From contig NW_027096026.1 of NCBI RefSeq assembly GCF_040115645.1, forward strand, positions 682,001 through 746,000: a stretch of DNA of 64,000 nucleotides. Reading direction: 5' to 3'. Below the pieces are notes generated by a model. That model saw only the letters and a program-made list of their open reading frames with translations, made no database searches and was not told the origin of the DNA. This DNA is from Euwallacea fornicatus. Lineage: Eukaryota > Arthropoda > Insecta > Coleoptera > Curculionidae. Of this stretch, positions 24,972 through 37,037 are shown piece by piece. The first letter of the stretch is position 1; each line of letters opens with the position of its first letter. Both the position numbers and the translations under genes were made by a program.

Positions 24972-27225
24972 GTGTTGTGTCATCTGAAAGATCTCGTCGA
25001 GCTGATTAATCTGACGTTTTGTTTAAGACATTTGGTCAACATTTGTCGAAGTTATCGAGCTTCAAAGTTAGAAAAGTCACACAATTTGAGTGTTTCAGCA
25101 ATTAAAGTACTCTTTTTCTTAGAAAATCAACAAGATGCAATCATGATATGTAGTGTCATCTGAAAGATCTCGTCGAGCTGATTAATCTGACGTTTTGTTT
25201 AAGACATTTGGTCAACATTTGTCGAAGTTATCGAGCTTCAAAGTTAGAAAAGTCACACAATTTGAGTGTTTCAGCACTTAAGGTACTCTTTTTCTTAGAA
25301 AATCAACAAGATGCAATCATGATGTGTTGTGTCATCTGAAAGATCTCGTCGAGCTGATTAATCTGACGTTTTGTTTAAGACATTTGGTCATCATTTGTCG
25401 AAGTTATCGAGCTTCAAAATTTGAGTGTTTGAGCACTTAAAGTACTCTTTTTCTTAGAAAATCAACAAGATGTAATCATGATGTGTTATGTCATGTGAAA
25501 GATCTCGTCGAGCTGAGTAATCTGACGTTTTGTTTAAGACATTTAGTCATCATTTGTCGAAGTTATCGAGCTTCAAAATTTGAGTGTTTCAGCACTTAAA
25601 GTACTCTTTTTCTTGGAAATTCAACAAGATGCAATCATGATGTGTTGTGTCATCTGAAAGATCTCGTCGAGCTGATTAATCTGACGTTTTGTTTAAGAAA
25701 TTTGGTCATCGTTTGTCGAAGTTATCGAGCTTCAAAGTTAGAAAAGTCACACAATTTGAGTGTTTCAGCAATTAAAGTACTCTTTTTCTTAGAAAATCAA
25801 CAAGATGCAATCATGATATGTAGTGTCATCTGAAAGATCTCGTCGAGCTGATTGATCTGACGTTTTGTTTAAGACATTTGGTCATCGTTTGTCGAAGTTA
25901 TCGAGCTTCAAAGTTAAAAAAGTCACACAATTTGAGTGTTTCAGCACTTAAGGTACTCTTTTTCTTAGAAAATCAACAAGATGCAATCATGATGTGTTGT
26001 GTCATGTGAAAGATCTCGTCGAGCTGATTAATTTGATACTTTGTTTAAGACATTTGGTCATCATTTGTCGAAGTTATCGAGCTTCAAAATTTGAGTGTTT
26101 GAGCACTTAAAGTACTATTTTTCTTGGAAATTCAACAAGATGCAATCATGATGTGTTGTGTCATCTGAAAGATCTCGTCGAGCTGATTAATCTGACGTTT
26201 TGTTTAAGACATTTGGTCAACATTTGTCGAAGTTATCGAGCTTCAAAGTTAGAAAAGTCACACAATTTGAGTGTTTCAGCACTTAAGGTACTCTTTTTCT
26301 TAGAAAATCAACAAGATGCAATCATGATGTGTTGTGTCATCTGAAAGATCTCGTCGAGCTGATTAATCTGACGTTTTGTTTAAGACATTTGGTCATCATT
26401 TGTCGAAGTTATCGAGCTTCAAAATTTGAGTGTTTGAGCACTTAAAGTACTCTTTTTCTTAGAAAATCAACAAGATGCAATCATGATGTGTTGTGTCATG
26501 TGAAAGATCTCGTCGAGCTGATTAATTTGATACTTTGTTTAAGACATTTGGTCATCATTTGTCGAAGTTATCGAGCTTCAAAATTTGAGTGTTTGAGCAC
26601 TTAAAGTACTATTTTTCTTGGAAATTCAACAAGATGCAATCATGATATGTAGTGTCATCTGAAAGATCTCGTCGAGCTGAGTAATCTGACGTTTTGTTTA
26701 AGACATTTAGTCATCATTTGTCGAAGTTATCGAGCTTCAAAGTTAGAAAAGTCACACAATTTGAGTGTTTCAGCACTTAAGGTACTCTTTTTCTTAGAAA
26801 ATCAACAAGATGCAATCATGATGTGTTGTGTCATCTGAAAGATCTCGTCGAGCTGATTAATCTGACGTTTTGTTTAAGACATTTGGTCATCATTTGTCGA
26901 AGTTATCGAGCTTCAAAATTTGAGTGTTTGAGCACTTAAAGTACTCTTTTTCTTAGAAAATCAACAAGATGCAATCATGATGTGTTGTGTCATCTGAAAG
27001 ATCTCGTCGAGCTGATTAATCTGACGTTTTGTTTAACACATTTGGTCATCATTTGTCGAAGTTATCGAGCTTCAAAGTTAGAAAAGTCACACAATTTGAG
27101 TGTTTCAGCACTTAAAGTACTCTTTTTCTTAGAAAATCAACAAGATGCAATCATGATGTGTTGTGTCATGTGAAAGATCTCGTCGAGCTGATTAATTTGA
27201 TACTTTGTTTAAGACATTTGGTCAA
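24972..27225 (+). repeat. 3509-bp higher-order repeat, unit 2 (partial)
   Basis: Matches unit 1 at offset 3509 from 24972 (gtcaacattt/gcaattaaag unit) through the L unit at 26982. The match ends inside the next monomer, where 23649 is S with gtcatcattt and 27158 is L with gtcaacattt. Confidence 0.82.
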
Positions 27226-30200
27226 CATTTGTCGAAGTTATCGAGCTTCAAAGTTAGAAAAGTCACACAATTTGAGTGTTTCAGCACTTAAGGTACTCTT
27301 TTTCTTAGAAAATCAACAAGATGCAATCATGATGTGTTGTGTCATCTGAAAGATCTCGTCGAGCTGAGTAATCTGACGTTTTGTTTAAGACATTTAGTCA
27401 TCATTTGTCGAAGTTATCGAGCTTCAAAATTTGAGTGTTTGAGCACTTAAAGTACTCTTTTTCTTAGAAAATCAACAAGATGCAATCATGATGTGTTATG
27501 TCATGTGAAAGATCTCGTCGAGCTGATTAATCTGACGTTTTGTTTAAGACATTTGGTCATCATTTGTCGAAGTTATCGAGCTTCAAAATTTGAGTGTTTG
27601 AGCACTTAAAGTACTCTTTTTCTTAGAAAATCAACAAGATGCAATCATGATGTGTTATGTCATGTGAAAGATCTCGTCGAGCTGAGTAATCTGACGTTTT
27701 GTTTAAGACATTTAGTCATCATTTGTCGAAGTTATCGAGCTTCAAAATTTGAGTGTTTGAGCACTTAAAGTACTCTTTTTCTTAGAAAATCAACAAGATG
27801 CAATCATGATGTGTTATGTTATGTGAAAGATCTCGTCGAGCTGAGTAATCTGACGTTTTGTTTAAGACATTTGGTCATCATTTGTCGAAGTTATCGAGCT
27901 TCAAAATTTGAGTGTTTGAGCACTTAAAGTACTCTTTTTCTTAGAAAATCAACAAGATGCAATCATGATGTGTTATGTCATGTGAAAGATCTCGTCGAGC
28001 TGATTAATCTGACGTTTTGTTTAAGACATTTGGTCATCATTTGTCGAAGTTATCGAGCTTCAAAATTTGAGTGTTTGAGCACTTAAAGTACTCTTTTTCT
28101 TAGAAAATCAACAAGATGCAATCATGATGTGTTATGTCATGTGAAAGATCTCGTCGAGCTGAGTAATCTGACGTTTTGTTTAAGACATTTAGTCATCATT
28201 TGTCGAAGTTATCGAGCTTCAAAATTTGAGTGTTTGAGCACTTAAAGTACTCTTTTTCTTAGAAAATCAACAAGATGCAATCATGATGTGTTATGTCATG
28301 TGAAAGATCTCGTCGAGCTGAGTAATCTGACGTTTTGTTTAAGACATTTGGTCATCATTTGTCGAAGTTATCGAGCTTCAAAATTTGAGTGTTTGAGCAC
28401 TTAAAGTACTCTTTTTCTTAGAAAATCAACAAGATGCAATCATGATGTGTTATGTCATGTGAAAGATCTCGTCGAGCTGAGTAATCTGACGTTTTGTTTA
28501 AGACATTTAGTCATCATTTGTCGAAGTTATCGAGCTTCAAAATTTGAGTGTTTGAGCACTTAAAGTACTCTTTTTCTTAGAAAATCAACAAGATGCAATC
28601 ATGATGTGTTATGTCATGTGAAAGATCTCGTCGAGCTGAGTAATCTGACGTTTTGTTTAAGACATTTGGTCATCATTTGTCGAAGTTATCGAGCTTCAAA
28701 ATTTGAGTGTTTGAGCACTTAAAGTACTCTTTTTCTTAGAAAATCAACAAGATGCAATCATGATGTGTTATGTCATGTGAAAGATCTCGTCGAGCTGATT
28801 AATCTGACGTTTTGTTTAAGACATTTGGTCATCATTTGTCGAAGTTATCGAGCTTCAAAATTTGAGTGTTTGAGCACTTAAAGTACTCTTTTTCTTAGAA
28901 AATCAACAAGATGCAATCATGATGTGTTGTGTCATGTGAAAGATCTCGTCGAGCTGATTAATTTGATACTTTGTTTAAGACATTTGGTCATCATTTGTCG
29001 AAGTTATCGAGCTTCAAAATTTGAGTGTTTGAGCACTTAAAGTACTCTTTTTCTTAGAAAATCAACAAGATGCAATCATGATATGTAGTGTCATCTGAAA
29101 GATCTCGTCGAGCTGATTAATTTGATACTTTGTTTAAGACATTTGGTCATCATTTGTCGAAGTTATCGAGCTTCAAAATTTGAGTGTTTGAGCACTTAAA
29201 GTACTCTTTTTCTTAGAAAATCAACAAGATGCAATCATGATGTGTTATGTCATGTGAAAGATCTCGTCGAGCTGAGTAATCTGACGTTTTGTTTAAGACA
29301 TTTAGTCATCATTTGTCGAAGTTATCGAGCTTCAAAATTTGAGTGTTTCAGCACTTAAGGTACTCTTTTTCTTAGAAAATCAACAAGATGCAATCATGAT
29401 GTGTTGTGTCATGTGAAAGATCTCGTCGAGCTGATTAATTTGATACTTTGTTTAAGACATTTGGTCATCATTTGTCGAAGTTATCGAGCTTCAAAATTTG
29501 AGTGTTTGAGCACTTAAAGTACTCTTTTTCTTAGAAAATCAACAAGATGCAATCATGATGTGTTATGTCATGTGAAAGATCTCGTCGAGCTGAGTAATCT
29601 GACGTTTTGTTTAAGACATTTAGTCATCATTTGTCGAAGTTATCGAGCTTCAAAATTTGAGTGTTTCAGCACTTAAAGTACTCTTTTTCTTAGAAAATCA
29701 ACAAGATGCAATCATGATATGTAGTGTCATCTGAAAGATCTCGTCGAGCTGATTGATCTGACGTTTTGTTTAAGAAATTTGGTCATCGTTTGTCGAAGTT
29801 ATCGAGCTTCAAAGTTAGAAAAGTCACACAATTTGAGTGTTTCAGCAATTAAAGTACTCTTTTTCTTAGAAAATCAACAAGATGCAATCATGATATGTAG
29901 TGTCATCTGAAAGATCTCGTCGAGCTGATTGATCTGACGTTTTGTTTAAGACATTTGGTCATCGTTTGTCGAAGTTATCGAGCTTCAAAGTTAAAAAAGT
30001 CACACAATTTGAGTGTTTCAGCACTTAAGGTACTCTTTTTCTTAGAAAATCAACAAGATGCAATCATGATGTGTTGTGTCATGTGAAAGATCTCGTCGAG
30101 CTGATTAATTTGATACTTTGTTTAAGACATTTGGTCATCATTTGTCGAAGTTATCGAGCTTCAAAATTTGAGTGTTTGAGCACTTAAAGTACTATTTTTC

Positions 30201-31234
30201 TTGGAAATTCAACAAGATGCAATCATGATGTGTTGTGTCATCTGAAAGATCTCGTCGAGCTGATTAATCTGACGTTTTGTTTAAGACATTTGGTCAACAT
30301 TTGTCGAAGTTATCGAGCTTCAAAGTTAGAAAAGTCACACAATTTGAGTGTTTCAGCACTTAAGGTACTCTTTTTCTTAGAAAATCAACAAGATGCAATC
30401 ATGATGTGTTGTGTCATCTGAAAGATCTCGTCGAGCTGATTAATCTGACGTTTTGTTTAAGACATTTGGTCATCATTTGTCGAAGTTATCGAGCTTCAAA
30501 ATTTGAGTGTTTGAGCACTTAAAGTACTCTTTTTCTTAGAAAATCAACAAGATGCAATCATGATGTGTTGTGTCATGTGAAAGATCTCGTCGAGCTGATT
30601 AATTTGATACTTTGTTTAAGACATTTGGTCATCATTTGTCGAAGTTATCGAGCTTCAAAATTTGAGTGTTTGAGCACTTAAAGTACTATTTTTCTTGGAA
30701 ATTCAACAAGATGCAATCATGATATGTAGTGTCATCTGAAAGATCTCGTCGAGCTGAGTAATCTGACGTTTTGTTTAAGACATTTAGTCATCATTTGTCG
30801 AAGTTATCGAGCTTCAAAGTTAGAAAAGTCACACAATTTGAGTGTTTCAGCACTTAAGGTACTCTTTTTCTTAGAAAATCAACAAGATGCAATCATGATG
30901 TGTTGTGTCATCTGAAAGATCTCGTCGAGCTGATTAATCTGACGTTTTGTTTAAGACATTTGGTCATCATTTGTCGAAGTTATCGAGCTTCAAAATTTGA
31001 GTGTTTGAGCACTTAAAGTACTCTTTTTCTTAGAAAATCAACAAGATGCAATCATGATGTGTTGTGTCATCTGAAAGATCTCGTCGAGCTGATTAATCTG
31101 ACGTTTTGTTTAACACATTTGGTCATCATTTGTCGAAGTTATCGAGCTTCAAAGTTAGAAAAGTCACACAATTTGAGTGTTTCAGCACTTAAAGTACTCT
31201 TTTTCGTAGAAAACCAACAAGATGCAATCATGAT
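25642..31234 (+). repeat. 5.6-kb duplicated block, copy 1
   Basis: Starts with the agaaatttgg/gcaattaaag L unit and includes the 15-monomer S run. It matches the DNA from 31235 at offset 5593 until inside the S run, and at offset 5911 after it. The shift of 318 bp equals two S monomers. The right part (29895-31234) is itself another copy of 25818-27157 at offset 4077. Confidence 0.85.
27334..29718 (+). repeat. Pure-S run of 15 monomers
   Basis: Fifteen consecutive 159-bp units. The first ten use three sub-types: X (attaatctg, ttggtc), Y (gagtaatctg, ttagtc) and Z (gagtaatctg, ttggtc), in the order Y X Y Z X Y Z Y Z X. Most start gtgttatgtc; the one at 27811 starts with a private gtgttatgttatg. 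The last five alternate gttgtg, atgtag and gttatg starts, with taatttgatac in several. At 29242 and 29560 the S units have gtttcagcac. Confidence 0.9.
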
Positions 31235-31410
31235 GTGTTGTGTCATCTGAAAGATCTCGTCGAGCTGATTAATCTGACGTTTTGTTTAAGAAATTTGGTC
31301 ATCGTTTGTCGAAGTTATCGAGCTTCAAAGTTAGAAAAGTCACACAATTTGAGTGTTTCAGCAATTAAAGTACTCTTTTTCTTAGAAAATCAACAAGATG
31401 CAATCATGAT
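29895..31410 (+). repeat. 1516-bp higher-order repeat, copy 1 (9 monomers)
   Basis: Five L and four S: L S L S S L S L L. The first unit has attgatctg and agttaaaaaag; the third has gtcaacattt; the sixth starts atgtag with gagtaatctg. The eighth (31059) ends in ttcgtagaaaacc, with a private C. Copy 2 follows directly at 31411-32926; its last two units (32575, 32751) differ from copy 1. Confidence 0.82.
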
Positions 31411-34400
31411 ATGTAGTGTCATCTGAAAGATCTCGTCGAGCTGATTGATCTGACGTTTTGTTTAAGACATTTGGTCATCGTTTGTCGAAGTTATCGAGCT
31501 TCAAAGTTAAAAAAGTCACACAATTTGAGTGTTTCAGCACTTAAGGTACTCTTTTTCTTAGAAAATCAACAAGATGCAATCATGATGTGTTGTGTCATGT
31601 GAAAGATCTCGTCGAGCTGATTAATTTGATACTTTGTTTAAGACATTTGGTCATCATTTGTCGAAGTTATCGAGCTTCAAAATTTGAGTGTTTGAGCACT
31701 TAAAGTACTATTTTTCTTGGAAATTCAACAAGATGCAATCATGATGTGTTGTGTCATCTGAAAGATCTCGTCGAGCTGATTAATCTGACGTTTTGTTTAA
31801 GACATTTGGTCAACATTTGTCGAAGTTATCGAGCTTCAAAGTTAGAAAAGTCACACAATTTGAGTGTTTCAGCACTTAAGGTACTCTTTTTCTTAGAAAA
31901 TCAACAAGATGCAATCATGATGTGTTGTGTCATCTGAAAGATCTCGTCGAGCTGATTAATCTGACGTTTTGTTTAAGACATTTGGTCATCATTTGTCGAA
32001 GTTATCGAGCTTCAAAATTTGAGTGTTTGAGCACTTAAAGTACTCTTTTTCTTAGAAAATCAACAAGATGCAATCATGATGTGTTGTGTCATGTGAAAGA
32101 TCTCGTCGAGCTGATTAATTTGATACTTTGTTTAAGACATTTGGTCATCATTTGTCGAAGTTATCGAGCTTCAAAATTTGAGTGTTTGAGCACTTAAAGT
32201 ACTATTTTTCTTGGAAATTCAACAAGATGCAATCATGATATGTAGTGTCATCTGAAAGATCTCGTCGAGCTGAGTAATCTGACGTTTTGTTTAAGACATT
32301 TAGTCATCATTTGTCGAAGTTATCGAGCTTCAAAGTTAGAAAAGTCACACAATTTGAGTGTTTCAGCACTTAAGGTACTCTTTTTCTTAGAAAATCAACA
32401 AGATGCAATCATGATGTGTTGTGTCATCTGAAAGATCTCGTCGAGCTGATTAATCTGACGTTTTGTTTAAGACATTTGGTCATCATTTGTCGAAGTTATC
32501 GAGCTTCAAAATTTGAGTGTTTGAGCACTTAAAGTACTCTTTTTCTTAGAAAATCAACAAGATGCAATCATGATGTGTTGTGTCATCTGAAAGATCTCGT
32601 CGAGCTGATTAATCTGACGTTTTGTTTAACACATTTGGTCATCATTTGTCGAAGTTATCGAGCTTCAAAGTTAGAAAAGTCACACAATTTGAGTGTTTCA
32701 GCACTTAAAGTACTCTTTTTCTTAGAAAATCAACAAGATGCAATCATGATGTGTTGTGTCATGTGAAAGATCTCGTCGAGCTGATTAATTTGATACTTTG
32801 TTTAAGACATTTGGTCAACATTTGTCGAAGTTATCGAGCTTCAAAGTTAGAAAAGTCACACAATTTGAGTGTTTCAGCACTTAAGGTACTCTTTTTCTTA
32901 GAAAATCAACAAGATGCAATCATGATGTGTTGTGTCATCTGAAAGATCTCGTCGAGCTGAGTAATCTGACGTTTTGTTTAAGACATTTAGTCATCATTTG
33001 TCGAAGTTATCGAGCTTCAAAATTTGAGTGTTTGAGCACTTAAAGTACTCTTTTTCTTAGAAAATCAACAAGATGCAATCATGATGTGTTATGTCATGTG
33101 AAAGATCTCGTCGAGCTGATTAATCTGACGTTTTGTTTAAGACATTTGGTCATCATTTGTCGAAGTTATCGAGCTTCAAAATTTGAGTGTTTGAGCACTT
33201 AAAGTACTCTTTTTCTTAGAAAATCAACAAGATGCAATCATGATGTGTTATGTCATGTGAAAGATCTCGTCGAGCTGAGTAATCTGACGTTTTGTTTAAG
33301 ACATTTAGTCATCATTTGTCGAAGTTATCGAGCTTCAAAATTTGAGTGTTTGAGCACTTAAAGTACTCTTTTTCTTAGAAAATCAACAAGATGCAATCAT
33401 GATGTGTTATGTCATGTGAAAGATCTCGTCGAGCTGAGTAATCTGACGTTTTGTTTAAGACATTTGGTCATCATTTGTCGAAGTTATCGAGCTTCAAAAT
33501 TTGAGTGTTTGAGCACTTAAAGTACTCTTTTTCTTAGAAAATCAACAAGATGCAATCATGATGTGTTATGTCATGTGAAAGATCTCGTCGAGCTGATTAA
33601 TCTGACGTTTTGTTTAAGACATTTGGTCATCATTTGTCGAAGTTATCGAGCTTCAAAATTTGAGTGTTTGAGCACTTAAAGTACTCTTTTTCTTAGAAAA
33701 TCAACAAGATGCAATCATGATGTGTTATGTCATGTGAAAGATCTCGTCGAGCTGAGTAATCTGACGTTTTGTTTAAGACATTTAGTCATCATTTGTCGAA
33801 GTTATCGAGCTTCAAAATTTGAGTGTTTGAGCACTTAAAGTACTCTTTTTCTTAGAAAATCAACAAGATGCAATCATGATGTGTTATGTCATGTGAAAGA
33901 TCTCGTCGAGCTGAGTAATCTGACGTTTTGTTTAAGACATTTGGTCATCATTTGTCGAAGTTATCGAGCTTCAAAATTTGAGTGTTTGAGCACTTAAAGT
34001 ACTCTTTTTCTTAGAAAATCAACAAGATGCAATCATGATGTGTTATGTCATGTGAAAGATCTCGTCGAGCTGAGTAATCTGACGTTTTGTTTAAGACATT
34101 TAGTCATCATTTGTCGAAGTTATCGAGCTTCAAAATTTGAGTGTTTGAGCACTTAAAGTACTCTTTTTCTTAGAAAATCAACAAGATGCAATCATGATGT
34201 GTTATGTCATGTGAAAGATCTCGTCGAGCTGAGTAATCTGACGTTTTGTTTAAGACATTTAGTCATCATTTGTCGAAGTTATCGAGCTTCAAAATTTGAG
34301 TGTTTGAGCACTTAAAGTACTCTTTTTCTTAGAAAATCAACAAGATGCAATCATGATGTGTTATGTCATGTGAAAGATCTCGTCGAGCTGAGTAATCTGA

Positions 34401-35680
34401 CGTTTTGTTTAAGACATTTAGTCATCATTTGTCGAAGTTATCGAGCTTCAAAATTTGAGTGTTTGAGCACTTAAAGTACTCTTTTTCTTAGAAAATCAAC
34501 AAGATGCAATCATGATGTGTTATGTCATGTGAAAGATCTCGTCGAGCTGAGTAATCTGACGTTTTGTTTAAGACATTTGGTCATCATTTGTCGAAGTTAT
34601 CGAGCTTCAAAATTTGAGTGTTTGAGCACTTAAAGTACTCTTTTTCTTAGAAAATCAACAAGATGCAATCATGATGTGTTATGTCATGTGAAAGATCTCG
34701 TCGAGCTGATTAATCTGACGTTTTGTTTAAGACATTTGGTCATCATTTGTCGAAGTTATCGAGCTTCAAAATTTGAGTGTTTGAGCACTTAAAGTACTCT
34801 TTTTCTTAGAAAATCAACAAGATGCAATCATGATGTGTTGTGTCATGTGAAAGATCTCGTCGAGCTGATTAATTTGATACTTTGTTTAAGACATTTGGTC
34901 ATCATTTGTCGAAGTTATCGAGCTTCAAAATTTGAGTGTTTGAGCACTTAAAGTACTCTTTTTCTTAGAAAATCAACAAGATGCAATCATGATATGTAGT
35001 GTCATCTGAAAGATCTCGTCGAGCTGATTAATTTGATACTTTGTTTAAGACATTTGGTCATCATTTGTCGAAGTTATCGAGCTTCAAAATTTGAGTGTTT
35101 GAGCACTTAAAGTACTCTTTTTCTTAGAAAATCAACAAGATGCAATCATGATGTGTTATGTCATGTGAAAGATCTCGTCGAGCTGAGTAATCTGACGTTT
35201 TGTTTAAGACATTTAGTCATCATTTGTCGAAGTTATCGAGCTTCAAAATTTGAGTGTTTCAGCACTTAAGGTACTCTTTTTCTTAGAAAATCAACAAGAT
35301 GCAATCATGATGTGTTGTGTCATGTGAAAGATCTCGTCGAGCTGATTAATTTGATACTTTGTTTAAGACATTTGGTCATCATTTGTCGAAGTTATCGAGC
35401 TTCAAAATTTGAGTGTTTGAGCACTTAAAGTACTCTTTTTCTTAGAAAATCAACAAGATGCAATCATGATGTGTTATGTCATGTGGAAGATCTCGTCGAG
35501 CTGAGTAATCTGACGTTTTGTTTAAGACATTTAGTCATCATTTGTCGAAGTTATCGAGCTTCAAAATTTGAGTGTTTCAGCACTTAAAGTACTCTTTTTC
35601 TTAGAAAATCAACAAGATGCAATCATGATATGTAGTGTCATCTGAAAGATCTCGTCGAGCTGATTGATCTGACGTTTTGT
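31235..35680 (+). repeat. 5.6-kb duplicated block, copy 2 (two S monomers longer)
   Basis: Tracks 25642 to about 29770. The agreement includes monomer order through 32751 and the X/Y/Z order at the start of the S run. It ends inside the L unit at 35630, which has aagacattt and agttaaaaaag, where 29719 has agaaatttgg and gcaattaaag. The atgtggaag variant at about 35483 is private. Confidence 0.85.
32927..35629 (+). repeat. Pure-S run of 17 monomers
   Basis: Seventeen consecutive 159-bp units. The first twelve run Y X Y Z X Y Z Y Y Y Z X, with sub-types as defined for the run at 27334. Compared with that run there are two additional Y units at about 34199-34516. The final five units have the same start types (gttgtg, atgtag, gttatg, gttgtg, gttatg) as in copy 1. 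Confidence 0.9.
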
Positions 35681-37037
35681 TTAAGACATTTGGTCATCGT
35701 TTGTCGAAGTTATCGAGCTTCAAAGTTAAAAAAGTCACACAATTTGAGTGTTTCAGCACTTAAAGTACTCTTTTTCTTAGAAAATCAACAAGATGCAATC
35801 ATGATGTGTTGTGTCATGTGAAAGATCTCGTCGAGCTGATTAATCTGACGTTTTGTTTAAGAAATTTGGTCATCGTTTGTCGAAGTTATCGAGCTTCAAA
35901 GTTAGAAAAGTCACACAATTTGAGTGTTTCAGCAATTAAAGTACTCTTTTTCTTAGAAAATCAACAAGATGCAATCATGATATGTAGTGTCATCTGAAAG
36001 ATCTCGTCGAGCTGATTGATCTGACGTTTTGTTTAAGACATTTGGTCATCGTTTGTCGAAGTTATCGAGCTTCAAAGTTAGAAAAGTCACACAATTTGAG
36101 TGTTTCAGCACTTAAAGTACTCTTTTTCTTAGAAAATCAACAAGATGCAATCATGATGTGTTGTGTCATCTGAAAGATCTCGTCGAGCTGATTAATCTAA
36201 CGTTTTGTTTAAGACATTTGGTCATCGTTTGTCGAAGTTATCGAGCTTCAAAGTTAGAAAAGTCACACAATTTGAGTGTTTCAGCACTTAAAGTACTCTT
36301 TTTCTTGGAAATTCAACAAGATGCAATCATGATGTGTTGTGTCATGTGAAAGATCTCGTCGAGCTGATTAATTTGATACTTTGTTTAAGACATTTGGTCA
36401 TCATTTGTCGAAGTTATCGAGCTTCAAAGTTAGAAAAGTCACACAATTTGAGTGTTTCAGCACTTAAAGTACTCTTTTTCTTGGAAAATCAACAAGATGC
36501 AATCATGATGTGTTGTGTCATCTGAAAGATCTCGTCGAGCTGATTAATCTAACGTTTTGTTTAAGACATTTGGTCATCGTTTGTCGAAGTTATCGAGCTT
36601 CAAAGTTAGAAAAGTCACACAATTTGAGTGTTTCAGCACTTAAAGTACTCTTTTTCTTGGAAATTCAACAAGATGCAATCATGATGTGTTGTGTCATGTG
36701 AAAGATCTCGTCGAGCTGATTAATTTGATACTTTGTTTAAGACATTTGGTCATCATTTGTCGAAGTTATCGAGCTTCAAAGTTAGAAAAGTCACACAATT
36801 TGAGTGTTTCAGCACTTAAGGTACTCTTTTTCTTAGAAAATCAACAAGATGCAATCATGATATGTAGTGTCATCTGAAAGATCTCGTCGAGCTGATTAAT
36901 TTGATACTTTGTTTAAGACATTTGGTCATCATTTGTCGAAGTTATCGAGCTTCAAAGTTAGAAAAGTCACACAATTTGAGTGTTTCAGCACTTAAAGTAC
37001 TCTTTTTCTTGGAAATTCAACAAGATGCAATCATGAT
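35630..37037 (+). repeat. Eight-L block with 352-bp dimers
   Basis: Eight L units. Units 36158/36334 and 36510/36686 form a repeated dimer: the first has ctaacg and catcgtttg, the second starts gtgttgtgtcatgtg and has taatttgatac and catcatttg. The block 35982-36509 is matched again at 50114-50641 (offset 14132). At 36481 one unit has a hybrid ttggaaaatc. Confidence 0.82.

Noticed and set aside
29719..30070. Boundaries of S runs as possible transposon insertion sites
   Set aside because: No terminal repeats, target duplications or foreign sequence; the switch is simply from S to L monomers in phase.
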